Source of the DNA: CAZUCE01 sp964619265
Lineage (GTDB): Bacteria; Planctomycetota; UBA1135; GCA-002686595
Direction: 5' to 3'
Assembly: GCA_964619265.1 (NCBI GenBank)
Contig: CAZUCE010000015.1
Span: 1 to 64,000 of the forward strand
Length of the DNA stretch: 64,000 nucleotides
Shown here: positions 18,509 to 27,481 of the stretch, piece by piece
Position numbering within the stretch: position 1 is the first letter of the stretch
Layout: every line of letters begins with the position of its first letter
The notes under the pieces: generated by a model
What the model was told of the DNA's origin: nothing
Databases searched by the model: none
The model's input: only the letters and a program-made list of their open reading frames with translations
Translations under genes and position numbers: made by a program

Positions 18509-19719
18509 CGAATCGCCCCGGCCCATTTGCGAGCCTCCGATCGAGCGCCGGCGAGGGCCCGAAAAATCTCGCCGATCCGATCGATGTCCTCGAGGGAAAC
18601 ATGCTCCCCCACCGGCATCTGCAAGAGGTGCTTCGCAAGCTGCTCGGTGACCGGAAGACTGGGTTCGGCCATCCACTGCGGCCGGTGCTCAGTTTGATGA
18701 ACGGCGGGTCCGTAGTAGGCGCGAGTCCGCGTCCCCTCAGCCATCAGAATCTCGACCACCTCGTCGCGGGAGAATCCAAACTCCGGATCCACCCACACCA
18801 GCGTGAATTCGTAATTGCGCTGTTCGCCGTCCAAGGGGTACTCAAGGACACGAACACCCGGAATTCCCTGGAAGGTCGCCCGGTAGCGCTCATAGCGCGC
18901 GCGGTTGCGTTCGGCCGTACGTGGAAGATCCTCGAGTCCCGCCAAAGCGAGAGCAGCGTGGAACTCGGGGAGTTGTCCGTTCCAACCACGCTGCAAGGCC
19001 GCTCCCCCCGCGGAACGACCCCCATCCCGAAGCACTCGCAGCCTCCGCGTCAGGTCGCCGTCGCATGTGGTGACGTAGCCCCCTTCAAAGCCGTTGAGCA
19101 GCTTGGTGGCGTGTAGGCTGAACACCTCGGCTTCGCCGAAGCGGCCGATGGGCTTGCCGCGATGGGTGTTGTACAGGCCATGGACGGCGTCGTAGATCAC
19201 CGGAAGATCAAACTCCTCGGAGAGGCTTGCAAACTCCTCGACCTGACAGGCGGCCTGGACCTGGTGAACGCCGAGGATCAAGGCGGTGTTCGGTCCAAGC
19301 GCTTCCCGCACCGCGGCCGGGTCGAGGGTGTGCTCGTCTGGAAGCACATCGCAAAACCTCGGCCGGTGTCCGGTCCACTGCACCAGGTGGGGCAAGCCCA
19401 TGTAGGTGAACGCCGGCAGGATCACCTCGCCCCCTGGAACGCGGCCAAGCAGCTCGGTCAGCGCGATCAGAGCAACACAGGCGTTCGAGAAGGTCACGCA
19501 GTGTTCCACCCCATGAAACTCACCCAGCTCCCGCTCCAACTGTGGAATCAGAGAAGGTCCTCGTCCCGACTCATGGGCAACGGCGGCTTCGAGGCAAGCC
19601 TGGAATCGCGCTGGATCCGGGGTGGCGAGCTGGCCGATTGGGCGCACCCGCTGAAACGTCGGATGGCCGCCGAACAGAGCCAACTCGGCGATGTCTTTCG
19701 GCTTGGACGGATCGCTCAA
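18505..19719 (-). CDS. DegT/DnrJ/EryC1/StrS family aminotransferase
   Basis: 404 aa, canonical PLP enzyme: LFGGHP at the N-terminus, phosphate-binding TFSNACVALIAL, pyridine-N aspartate in VIYDAVHGL and PLP lysine K206 in FSLHATKLLNGFEGG. Probably aminates a nucleotide-linked keto sugar. Start is a TTG at 19719 in a TTGA overlap with the upstream sulfotransferase stop; no better start codon precedes the conserved LFGGHP block. Its stop overlaps the His-variant DegT gene by 4 nt, so an aminotransferase and a putative 3-dehydratase are co-translated. Confidence 0.9.
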   Translation of the reverse strand: MSDPSKPKDIAELALFGGHPTFQRVRPIGQLATPDPARFQACLEAAVAHESGRGPSLIPQLERELGEFHGVEHCVTFSNACVALIALTELLGRVPGGEVILPAFTYMGLPHLVQWTGHRPRFCDVLPDEHTLDPAAVREALGPNTALILGVHQVQAACQVEEFASLSEEFDLPVIYDAVHGLYNTHRGKPIGRFGEAEVFSLHATKLLNGFEGGYVTTCDGDLTRRLRVLRDGGRSAGGAALQRGWNGQLPEFHAALALAGLEDLPRTAERNRARYERYRATFQGIPGVRVLEYPLDGEQRNYEFTLVWVDPEFGFSRDEVVEILMAEGTRTRAYYGPAVHQTEHRPQWMAEPSLPVTEQLAKHLLQMPVGEHVSLEDIDRIGEIFRALAGARSEARKWAGAIR

Positions 19720-20561
19720 ACCGCCACCTCTCCCGGGGTTCGCAGGAACGCCTCGAGGGGGTCTCCTTTTAGGTCTTGCTCGATCGCCTCCACCAGCCAC
19801 GGTGCGGCTTCCGAACGCCAACGTTCGGCAACCTTGGGAGACTTGAAGACCGAGCGCCCATGCTGGTCAGAGCCCTGGGTCGAGACCTCCAAGAAGTGCG
19901 AGGTCTGCTCGCTCCAGGGAAGGTCGGCCCAGGCAAACAACCGGCGAGCCTCGCCCTGCGGATTGGCAACGAGGGCTTCGTAGGAAACGAGTTGAACGCG
20001 ATCGGGCTGCGCACTCGCCAGCTGGAGGTAGGCACGGGTGGTCGACTTCCAATCCTCGAACCCCCAAAACTCGCCGGGCCCAGTCTTGCGGCAAGCTCCC
20101 GTGCGCCACTCCTGCTTGGGATCGGCCTCGGCTGGAAATTCCTCGGCGCTCGTCAACCAACTGTGCATCGCCGCGATCGGATGACGCACCAGGGCGATCC
20201 ACCGCAGCGCCGGCACCCCCTCGAGCAACCCGGGCGCAAGGTCGTGAAATCGGGTGGACTTGATCCCTAAGTGAGCCGGAGTCTCGGAATGTTGCTCAAA
20301 CGTCGGCACCCATCCGTCTCGCCGCAGGTAGTCCTGGTCCAGATACTCAGAACGCGTCTCGTAGACCTCGCGAAACAGCTGCTCCCACTCCGCTCCAGAA
20401 CTGCTTCGGTCCAGTCGGTTCTTGAACTCGTAACTAAACAGAGGGCAGAACTTCATCCGTAGATCCGGGCACGAAGCGAGGATCTGGGAAGCCCAGTTGG
20501 TACCCGAGCGGGGCATCCCGGCCAGCCACAGCACCGGGCGCAACGAATCGGACTGGGGCAC
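19716..20561 (-). CDS. sulfotransferase family protein
   Basis: 281 aa, PAPS-dependent sulfotransferase fold: 5'-phosphosulfate loop LAGMPRSGTNWASQIL at residues about 13-28, the conserved GIKSTRFHDL segment, and the 3'-phosphate binding motif ALVRHPIAAMHSWL near residue 130, then VSYEALVANP. No signal peptide, so cytoplasmic, as expected for PAPS use. It starts 3 nt after the methyltransferase stop and overlaps the aminotransferase by 4 nt. Likely decorates a surface glycan or a lipid. Confidence 0.93.
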   Translation of the reverse strand: MPQSDSLRPVLWLAGMPRSGTNWASQILASCPDLRMKFCPLFSYEFKNRLDRSSSGAEWEQLFREVYETRSEYLDQDYLRRDGWVPTFEQHSETPAHLGIKSTRFHDLAPGLLEGVPALRWIALVRHPIAAMHSWLTSAEEFPAEADPKQEWRTGACRKTGPGEFWGFEDWKSTTRAYLQLASAQPDRVQLVSYEALVANPQGEARRLFAWADLPWSEQTSHFLEVSTQGSDQHGRSVFKSPKVAERWRSEAAPWLVEAIEQDLKGDPLEAFLRTPGEVAV

Positions 20562-20564
20562 GGG

Positions 20565-21257
20565 TTAGATCGGAAGCGGCTCGAGGATGGCGTCGAACCG
20601 ATAGTGCGCAGCGTAGAACGCCTCTGGCGGGGCTTGGATATGGCAGCGATAGCCCGCTCGCTGCGCGAGCAGCGTCAACTCCTCCTGGCTCCACCAACAA
20701 CCCAGAGCACTCTCCGGATCGTCCAAGGGAAGTTCAGTGCCCTGCTTGGCGAATCCACCGATGCGTTCCCTGTCCGGCAAGTTGCCAAGCACCAAACGAC
20801 GCAGCTTCGGCATGCTTCGCCGCAGGTCGGCCAGCCAAATGCGTACGAGCTCGCGCGGCAGGTACTGCACCGACGCGAAGCAAATCGCCTTCTCAATTTC
20901 ATTCACGTCGCCGAACCCACCGGGTGCCCGGGCGAAGTCCAAGACCGAAGCCAGTAGGTACTGCTCGCGCGGCGGTTTGGCGAAGTCCGCCTGGGCGACC
21001 TGGATCAGCGGCTCTGAGTTGTCCACACCGATCCCACCGGCACACCGGGCGAACCATCGCGAGGTCAAAGCCCCGTTGCCGCAACACAGGTCTAGCAGGC
21101 GATCCGTGGAACCGAGCTCGAGGGCCTCTCCCATCGACTCGACGATCAATTCGATCTGCTCCGCAGAAATCGGCTGCCCGTTCACCGTCCGCCTGACCTG
21201 CCCCCAGTAGTCATCGGGCGCGCAGGTAGCGGGATGGGTTTGATAGAAGCTCGGCAT
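20565..21257 (-). CDS. class I SAM-dependent methyltransferase
   Basis: 230 aa from the ATG at 21257 (MPSFYQTHP). Motif I is RLLDLCCGNGALTSR, motif II the acidic GIGVDNSEPLI; the remaining Rossmann pattern is clear though no substrate motif is recognised. An open frame of 37 further codons upstream is Arg/Pro-rich and not convincing. First gene of a leftward operon: methyltransferase, sulfotransferase, two DegT genes, sulfotransferase-like. An 8-bp inverted repeat sits just upstream. Confidence 0.88.
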   Translation of the reverse strand: MPSFYQTHPATCAPDDYWGQVRRTVNGQPISAEQIELIVESMGEALELGSTDRLLDLCCGNGALTSRWFARCAGGIGVDNSEPLIQVAQADFAKPPREQYLLASVLDFARAPGGFGDVNEIEKAICFASVQYLPRELVRIWLADLRRSMPKLRRLVLGNLPDRERIGGFAKQGTELPLDDPESALGCWWSQEELTLLAQRAGYRCHIQAPPEAFYAAHYRFDAILEPLPI

Positions 21258-21267
21258 GCTCGGCGGC

Positions 21268-21290
21268 GGGGTCGTTGCAGGCACGACCCC
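21268..21290. promoter_or_regulatory. inverted repeat upstream of methyltransferase operon
   Basis: GGGGTCGT at 21268-21275 pairs perfectly with ACGACCCC at 21283-21290 around a 7-nt loop, 11 nt before the methyltransferase ATG on the minus strand. It could be an operator, a translation-affecting hairpin in the leader, or part of the terminator of the upstream barrel gene. Direct sequence observation; function inferred. Confidence 0.45.
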
Positions 21291-21388
21291 GTGCCGCGAA
21301 GCACGAGGAACACGCGCCTCTTCGAGGCGATCGACTCTGGAACGCCCTCCCCAAAAGCCCCTCGCCAAAGCCAGTCCCGGTTTCGGCT

Positions 21389-21407
21389 CCTCCCCATCAG
21401 GGGGAGG
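21389..21407 (-). terminator. possible terminator hairpin after alginate-export-like gene
   Basis: CCTCCCC at 21389-21395 pairs with GGGGAGG at 21401-21407 (7 bp, 5-nt loop), about 100 nt past the stop of the leftward barrel gene. No T-run follows, so it would be a weak or Rho-assisted terminator. Further GC palindromes lie between it and the stop (CCGCGGGCCGCGG near 21450). Confidence 0.35.
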
Positions 21408-21506
21408 CCGCAGCTCACCCCCTGCGAATCCTCACTCCGGCGGGTCACGCCGCGGGCCGCGGCCCTCGCGGACTAAGCCCGCAAGCCGCCTGCCGCGCGA
21501 GGCCGG

Positions 21507-22904
21507 TCAGAGCTTGAAGACGGTTGTCGCGTAGACGTAGGTCGAGTCCTCGCCATCCGAGCCCGGAGCCTCTTCCAGGAACGTCCCGGCGAACAGGTGA
21601 GCCAGGCCAAACTCAAGGTTCACGCTGCCCTCGACCAACTCATGGCGAATACGGATCTCGGCCAGTTGACCCAGGAAGCGCCCGCTGCCGCCTGTGGGAT
21701 CGGACAGCCCTGAAGTGGTGAATGCATCCTGGTCCGAAGCCAAGTAATGCAAGCGCGTAGCGAGCATGACGCGGGTTTCTTGGAACGGCTGAAAGCGCAT
21801 TCGCAGACCAGGCGAAACCAAGTTCGAACGGGCAAATGCTCCAAAGATCCCGGTCGGGCCAAACTCGAATCGTCGCGCACCGAAGAGTGTGTCGAAGCGG
21901 TTGTTCTCTCCGTCGTTCGGATCGTCGTCGCCGCTCGCGTAGTCGAACAGGGCCTCGACGCTGAGGCTGGATTCTCCGTCGAAGCGATAGCCCACCGAGA
22001 GGTGATGGAACTGGGCCTCGTGATCCAGGTCGGTGGTCGAGCTGCTCGAGGTTCGCGAATCTCCGAATTGAAACGCGGATTCCCACTCAAAGAACGTCGT
22101 GTCCGGGGCCGGGTCCCGGTGCAGGCGCGCGCCGATCGTCCACAAACGGCGATCACGCGTGGCCGCGCCGCCTTGATCTTCTTCATCGAGCCGCAGGGCA
22201 TAGGCCTCGGCGTCGAAGGCACCGTCGTTCACCGGCATCGAGCCATACAATCCGGCGAATTGCGTGCGGTCCAGCTCTTCGTCGAACTCGATCTCGTTGT
22301 CGCGCAAGGCGGTCAAGTCGTTTGGAAGCCGCTGAACCGGTAGGACGTAAAACGCCCGAAGCGTGGCGTCGTCCGCCGTCTCGTAGGAACTGTTCAGCCC
22401 GGTGAAGCCATTGATGGTGTTTCGAAACCGATTGCGAGCGACAAGTCGCCGACTGCCTAGGTTCATCGTCAATCGTCCGGCCTGAATGTCAAAAGTGTCC
22501 CCCTGCTCGACCAAGTCCGTGGCCCGATAGCCCACGTGGGCCTGGAGCAGCTCGACCGCGTTCACAATCGTCGTATTGAGGAAACCATCCGCCGGCCCGT
22601 CGTAGGCCCGCGAGTCCATCAACTCAGCGGCAACCCGGAAGCGGTCGATATCGGCCGCGACATAGGCCAGCGTCCGCAGGGCGAAGAGCTGGTTGGATCC
22701 CACTCGGCCAGCTCGGAAGTCCTCATCGACAGACTCGTAGCGGGTGCGATGCTCGACCTCGAGCGTGAGCCAGTCCGGGAGGCCAAGAGCCGAGTGGAGC
22801 CGAAAAGGCTCGGTGGGTTCGGCTTCAGATTGGGCCGCGGCTGGCGTGGAAAGCCAGGCAGCGCCCGCGAATGGGAGCGCAATCGCCAAGAGGGCGGATC
22901 TCAT
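21507..22904 (-). CDS. outer-membrane beta-barrel protein, alginate-export-like
   Basis: 465 aa. ATG at 22904 gives a signal peptide (MRSALLAIALPFAGAAWLST, cleavage probably after PAAA). The mature part is rich in alternating hydrophobic strands, with the EVEHRTRYESVDEDFRAG start and DIQAGRLTMNLGSRRLVARN block typical of the alginate_exp family of AlgE-like barrels, and late GLRMRFQPFQETRVMLATR. It ends in a strand, VYATTVFKL. It may be a sugar or small-molecule porin rather than a true alginate exporter. Expressed singly, with about 370 nt of non-coding DNA before it. Confidence 0.82.
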   Translation of the reverse strand: MRSALLAIALPFAGAAWLSTPAAAQSEAEPTEPFRLHSALGLPDWLTLEVEHRTRYESVDEDFRAGRVGSNQLFALRTLAYVAADIDRFRVAAELMDSRAYDGPADGFLNTTIVNAVELLQAHVGYRATDLVEQGDTFDIQAGRLTMNLGSRRLVARNRFRNTINGFTGLNSSYETADDATLRAFYVLPVQRLPNDLTALRDNEIEFDEELDRTQFAGLYGSMPVNDGAFDAEAYALRLDEEDQGGAATRDRRLWTIGARLHRDPAPDTTFFEWESAFQFGDSRTSSSSTTDLDHEAQFHHLSVGYRFDGESSLSVEALFDYASGDDDPNDGENNRFDTLFGARRFEFGPTGIFGAFARSNLVSPGLRMRFQPFQETRVMLATRLHYLASDQDAFTTSGLSDPTGGSGRFLGQLAEIRIRHELVEGSVNLEFGLAHLFAGTFLEEAPGSDGEDSTYVYATTVFKL

Positions 22905-23278
22905 AACAAGGGGGGAAATCGACAAAGAGGAATGGGAACCGCAGAAGTGGTCGGGCCGCTGCGCATCCCGAACAGATCCGTGACCGCCGAATGAGAAAAG
23001 GAACTTCAACGGCTGAGTCTACACAGCTGAATACTCCGCCAGGCTAAGGCCAAGGGCTCCGCTCGCTCGCCGACACCGTGGACTTGATCCCAGAGGCCCG
23101 CGGGCGCGCTTCACCATGGCGCGCTGTTGAGCCCGCCGTCGACACGGATTCTTGGAGCAGCTCGAAATCCTCGCAACGCTCTCGGCTGGTGAAGGAGGTT
23201 CTCGGCGTGTTCAGGCGTGTGGTGCCGGTCAGTACGTCGTCCTTGACGGGCGAATTCCGCTTCGCCTCCGCGGACGAC
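22905..23278. other. intergenic region upstream of barrel gene
   Basis: 374 nt with no open frame of coding character on either strand. It must hold the promoter of the leftward barrel gene, but I see no convincing -35/-10 pair, and no hairpin that I would call a terminator. Confidence 0.6.
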
Positions 23279-23590
23279 TCAGTCCTCGCCGAAGATCAGA
23301 AGCTCCTCCTGAGGACCCGCGACGGGAGGCGCCCCATCAGCCGGCTCGAGCCAGACCATGCGGTACAGAACCGAACGGACTTTCGGCCGCAGCGCGCAAC
23401 CGATCTCCAAGCGACCGCCGGCCTCCACATCGAAGTCGCCGGCGTGCCAGCCCCTGGGCTCCCCGATGAAAGTCGGCCGTTCGGGGTTGCCCGCCGAAAC
23501 CGGTGGAAGCGCGGCACGCGCCGGACGCTGCCGGCGTCCGTCTGCATCGGCACGACCGACGCAAGCAACGTCAGGGTCTCCAGAAAGGTC
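23279..23590 (-). pseudogene. possible frameshifted small gene downstream of lipoprotein
   Basis: Immediately after the lipoprotein stop the minus strand stays coding-like but switches frame. From about 23585 to 23500 the frame giving ETLTLLASVVPMQTDAG has strongly GC-rich third positions. From about 23490 to the TGA at 23279-23281 the coding-like frame is instead the one in phase with the lipoprotein, giving PTFIGEPRGWHAGDFDVE and ending EELLIFGED. A one-base shift near 23490-23505 would join them into a protein of about 100 aa. No good start codon is visible (TTG or ATG only inside). It may be a decayed gene, a sequence error, or a real small gene read by frameshifting. Family unknown. Confidence 0.35.
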
Positions 23591-24673
23591 TCAGTTAGAC
23601 TTCAAAAGCACGACGCGTCCGGAGTAACCGACCGTGACCAGCTCGTCGCCCGGAACTTCGGGGAGAACATCCCCCGCGGAGAGGTGGTGCAGCGCCGCGC
23701 CTTCGTCATGCAGAACATGGCCGACAAACGTCCCGTCTCTCAGCGATTGCACGCCGATCACCTGACCGGAGTAGCCCGCGGTGACCGGCATTGGACCGGT
23801 GCAATCGCCAAGGTTGGCGAATGCTGCGCCGCGACCCTTGGCCCCTTCGGGATCGACTAGCAGCGCCGTGGCGACGGCTTCGTTCGTGCCGTCGTAGGTG
23901 ACGTGCCATAGGGTCCCGTTGTTCGAGGAAACCAGCAGGCGATCCCCCTCGGAAGCCACTCGCGCCAGACCGGAGTCCGCGCGGAAGATCTCAATCGGAC
24001 CGACGTTCGGATCATTCGGCTCGAAGAACACCAGGGCACCATCCGCCTGTGTGATGGCGATACCGTCCAGGTGACGACAGATGCCCTTAGCCGGCGAGTC
24101 GAGCCCGGCCAACTGATCGACCTCACCCGGGAATGTGCGCGGAATTTCAAGGCGATGCAACAGCTGGTCGAACCCCGCGCTGTAAGCCTCTGGTCCGCGG
24201 AAATCCGGGTCGAAGTCGTCGATCAAGACGGCGTGAACCAGCGCGGTTGGTTCGAGCACCGGCTCTGAATACCACTTGCCCTTGCGCGTTCGTCCGCACA
24301 CCCACAGCTTGCCCGGACCCGGATCATCTTCGGTGCCGGCCGCCATCCCACCGGCCAGGATTTCATCGCCGGGGCGCTCCTCTAGAATGTCACCGACTGC
24401 CACTTGAATCAGCTCGCCGGGCGAGGTCAGCGGGGTGTCTGCTACCCAAAGGCCCGCCGCACGACTGATCACGTGCACTTCGCCCGCACCGGTTACCACG
24501 ACAACTTCGAGACCCGGACGATCGGGATAGACGTCGCCTAGGGCGCAGCCACCGATTTTCGTGTCGAATTCAAACAGGACCTCGGCCACCATCTCCGGCG
24601 GCGCCGGACTGGCGCCCGTCGACGCACAGGAAGCCAGTAGAAACGGAACGAAGAGCAGCAACAGGCGAATCAT
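23591..24673 (-). CDS. lipoprotein with FG-GAP/propeller-like repeats
   Basis: 360 aa from the ATG at 24673: signal MIRLLLLFVPFLLASCAS with lipobox L-A-S-C, so a lipoprotein. The mature part has repeated short strand units around G-D-x-x-x-x-x-x-G-x-E/D (GDVYPDRPGLEVVVVTGAGE, GDILEERPGDEILAGG, GDVLPEVPGDELVTVGYSG), the pattern of VCBS/FG-GAP-type beta-propellers, likely binding Ca and protein or polysaccharide. The longer open frame to 25264 lacks coding character before the signal peptide. The last propeller unit GYSGRVVLLKSN ends at the stop, with a coding-like remnant after it. Confidence 0.82.
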   Translation of the reverse strand: MIRLLLLFVPFLLASCASTGASPAPPEMVAEVLFEFDTKIGGCALGDVYPDRPGLEVVVVTGAGEVHVISRAAGLWVADTPLTSPGELIQVAVGDILEERPGDEILAGGMAAGTEDDPGPGKLWVCGRTRKGKWYSEPVLEPTALVHAVLIDDFDPDFRGPEAYSAGFDQLLHRLEIPRTFPGEVDQLAGLDSPAKGICRHLDGIAITQADGALVFFEPNDPNVGPIEIFRADSGLARVASEGDRLLVSSNNGTLWHVTYDGTNEAVATALLVDPEGAKGRGAAFANLGDCTGPMPVTAGYSGQVIGVQSLRDGTFVGHVLHDEGAALHHLSAGDVLPEVPGDELVTVGYSGRVVLLKSN

Positions 24674-25252
24674 GTTCGGTCTTGGATCAGACAGGCCGGG
24701 CGAGTGGCAAGTGAGCCACCCCCCTTCTTGGTTTGGTCGGCGCGGGGTTCCACCAACGGGCCGTCCCCAGCAAAAACTCCCATCGGTCGCCCGAGCGCGA
24801 ATGGCAGGGAAGCGACGGAAATTTGAAGATTTGAGGGCCCTCCGCGAGGGGTAGGCAACCGGCGCTGAGCGAAGCGAGCTCCCGGGGAAGCCGTTAGCAG
24901 GCCGGCCCGTTTGACCTCGCGTGGCCGCGGTTTGTCCGACATTCCCGAGCCGGTCTCGTGGATTCCTACCGCAGCCACTTCGACGAGCTCGTGAAAGAGG
25001 GAGGCTCGGCGGGGACTGCCAGGGAAAACAAGGGGACGGGAGATCGACATGGAGGCGGAAGTGGACCTGGATTCTGCCGAGAGAGACTACCGGACGTGGG
25101 CTGGGGCGGGTCCCCGTTATGCTCTTCGAGTTCGGACGGATCCCGAGGCAGCGCGAGCCAGCACCTCGAGAATCCCCTTCCCACCGGCTCCCCGTGGGGG
25201 GCAGAGGATCGAGGGCTTTCGACCGACGCGCCGCTCCCCCCCCACCGCTCTC
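24674..25252. other. divergent intergenic region, no gene seen
   Basis: 579 nt between the leftward lipoprotein and the rightward 2-oxoacid dehydrogenase gene. Open frames exist on both strands because of high GC, but none shows consistent codon bias or a recognisable product. It should hold the two divergent promoters. I see no tRNA-like cloverleaf or strong terminator. Confidence 0.6.
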
Positions 25253-27481
25253 GTGTCCCTCCAACGCGTCGAAATCGTCGAGGCCGCCCTCGACCGCTAC
25301 CTAGCCGCGGCCCAGCCCGCTCCGCAGCTTCTGCCCGAAGACGCCCCGCTGCGGCCCGGCACGAGCCTCACGGCTCGGGTCGCCCGCGAACTCTTCGAGG
25401 ACCAGGCCCTCTCTCGCACCCTCGACGTGGTGGCACGCGAGCTGAAGCGCGACGGGCGCAGCTTCTACACGATCTCTAGCTCGGGCCACGAACAGAACGC
25501 TTGCCTGGGTCGCTTGCTCGAGGCGACCGACCCGTGCTTCCTGCACTACCGCTCCGGTGCCCTGGTGGCCTCCCGGTCGCGGAAACGGCCTGGCACCACG
25601 CGCGCCTTTGACGCGCTGCTGTCCCTGGTGGCCTCGGCCGATGACCCGATCTCCGGCGGACGCCACAAGGTGTTCGGCTCGCGCGATCTGTGGATCCCGC
25701 CACAGACCTCCACGATCGCTAGCCACCTTCCCAAAGCCGTCGGCATGGCTTTCGCGCTCTCGCGATCGCGCAGGCTGGGCCGCGAGCGTCCGCTGCCCAG
25801 CGACTCGATCGTCATGGCTAGCTTTGGCGACGCCTCGGCCAATCACGCGACCGCCCTAGCTGGTTTCAACGCTGCCCGCTACTCCGCGCGCAAGGGCAAT
25901 CCGACACCGGTTCTGTTTGTCTGCGAAGACAATGGCATCGGCATCTCGGTGCCGACCCCGAGCCACTGGATTCGAGATAGCTTTTCGCGCCTCGAAAACC
26001 TGCGCTACTTCGAAGCTAGCGGCGACCTCGTCGAGGTGTGGAACACCGTCGAACTCGCGATCCACACCTGTCGCGCGAGCCACGCGCCGGTCTTCCTACA
26101 CCTCAACACCGTGCGCCTGTTCGGCCACGCTGGCTCCGATCTCGAATCGGGCTACCGAACGCTGGAAGAAATTGAGCGGGTCGAGAGCCTCGACCCGCTG
26201 CTCGAGAACGCGCGCCTTTTGATCGAAACCGGAGCCGCCGCGCCGAGCGCGCTGCAAGACTTGCTGGCCGACACGCGCGAACGCATCCGAGCTGCTGCCC
26301 TTGAGGCCGTTTCGCGCCCCAAGCTCACCGAACGCGCCGACGTCCTCAAGCCCTTGGCTCCGTTCGACGAAGCAGCCTGCCGCGCGGCCGGGCGCCTCGC
26401 GCCGGAACCCAGCGCCCGCGAGGCGACATTCACGGGCAAGCTCCCCGAACTCCGCACCAGCCCCAAGCAGCGCACCCTAGCCGCACACCTAAACGCCGCA
26501 CTCGCCGACGCGATGCTCGCCCGTCCCGACGTGTTGCTGTTTGGGGAAGACGTTGGTCGCAAAGGCGGCGTGTACGGCGTCACGATGGGCCTGCACAAAC
26601 ACTTCGGTTCGGCCCGCGTGTTCGACACCCTGCTCGACGAAACCACCATCCTCGGTGTCGCGCAGGGCGCCGCCCAGCTCGGATTTCTGCCGATTCCCGA
26701 GATTCAATACCTGGCTTACCTGCACAACGCTCTCGATCAACTGCGTGGCGAAGCCTGCTCCCTGGCGTTCTTCTCGAACGGCCAGTTCACGAACCCGATG
26801 GTCGTCCGCATCGCCGGCTTCGCCTATCAGAAGGGATTTGGCGGGCACTTCCACAACGACAATTCCATGGGCGCCTTGCGCGATATCCCGGGGCTTGCGA
26901 TCGCGGCGCCTTCGCGCGGCGTCGACGCGGTCCGCATGCTCCGCGGCGCGATCGGCATGGCCGCCGAGCAAGGTCGCGTAGTGGCGTTCCTCGAACCGAT
27001 CGCGCTCTACCACGAGGCAGACCTGTTCGCGCCCGGAGACGGCCTTTGGCTGTCGGACTACCCGCACCCCGACGAAGTGTTGTTGCCGGGGGAGGTCGGC
27101 ATCCACCACCCAGCTAGCAGCGATTTACTCCTGATCAGCTACGCCAACGGCGTGCGCCTGTCCCTGCGTGCCGCAAAACGCCTCGCCGAACGTGGCATTC
27201 GTGCTCGGGTACTCGACTTGCGCTGGTTGAACCCGCTTCCCCGGGAGGCCATCGCCGTTCACGTGGGCGAATGCGCGGCCACCCTGGTCGTGGACGAATG
27301 CCGCGAGACCGGCGGCGGACCGTCCGAAGCCATCCTCAGCGACCTGCTGCTGCGCGGCGTGCAGCGCCCGATCGGCCGGCTGTGTGCCGCCGACAGCTAT
27401 GTGCCTCTCGGAGGAGCCACCGACTGCGTGCTCGTCACCGAAGATCAAATTGTCCGCCAGGCCGAGGAGCTCGTCTCTTGA
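25253..27481 (+). CDS. fused E1 alpha-beta 2-oxoacid dehydrogenase (ThDP-dependent)
   Basis: 742 aa, both E1 subunits in one chain as in branched-chain/2-oxoisovalerate-type E1 fusions. Alpha half: SGHEQNACLGR, LHYRSGALVA, the ThDP motif MASFGDASANHATALAGFN (GDx...N) and EDNGIGISVPTP. Beta half from about residue 400: LLFGEDVGRKGGVYGVT, the E1 glutamate/glycine region EIQYLAYLHNALDQLRGEA, RDIPGLAIAAPS and a C-terminal transketolase-C domain. Start chosen as the GTG at 25253 (VSLQRVEIVEAAL); the frame opens 68 codons earlier but that part is low complexity. No lipoyl-E2 or E3 gene is adjacent. Coupled by TTGA to an acyltransferase. Confidence 0.88.
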   Translation: MSLQRVEIVEAALDRYLAAAQPAPQLLPEDAPLRPGTSLTARVARELFEDQALSRTLDVVARELKRDGRSFYTISSSGHEQNACLGRLLEATDPCFLHYRSGALVASRSRKRPGTTRAFDALLSLVASADDPISGGRHKVFGSRDLWIPPQTSTIASHLPKAVGMAFALSRSRRLGRERPLPSDSIVMASFGDASANHATALAGFNAARYSARKGNPTPVLFVCEDNGIGISVPTPSHWIRDSFSRLENLRYFEASGDLVEVWNTVELAIHTCRASHAPVFLHLNTVRLFGHAGSDLESGYRTLEEIERVESLDPLLENARLLIETGAAAPSALQDLLADTRERIRAAALEAVSRPKLTERADVLKPLAPFDEAACRAAGRLAPEPSAREATFTGKLPELRTSPKQRTLAAHLNAALADAMLARPDVLLFGEDVGRKGGVYGVTMGLHKHFGSARVFDTLLDETTILGVAQGAAQLGFLPIPEIQYLAYLHNALDQLRGEACSLAFFSNGQFTNPMVVRIAGFAYQKGFGGHFHNDNSMGALRDIPGLAIAAPSRGVDAVRMLRGAIGMAAEQGRVVAFLEPIALYHEADLFAPGDGLWLSDYPHPDEVLLPGEVGIHHPASSDLLLISYANGVRLSLRAAKRLAERGIRARVLDLRWLNPLPREAIAVHVGECAATLVVDECRETGGGPSEAILSDLLLRGVQRPIGRLCAADSYVPLGGATDCVLVTEDQIVRQAEELVS

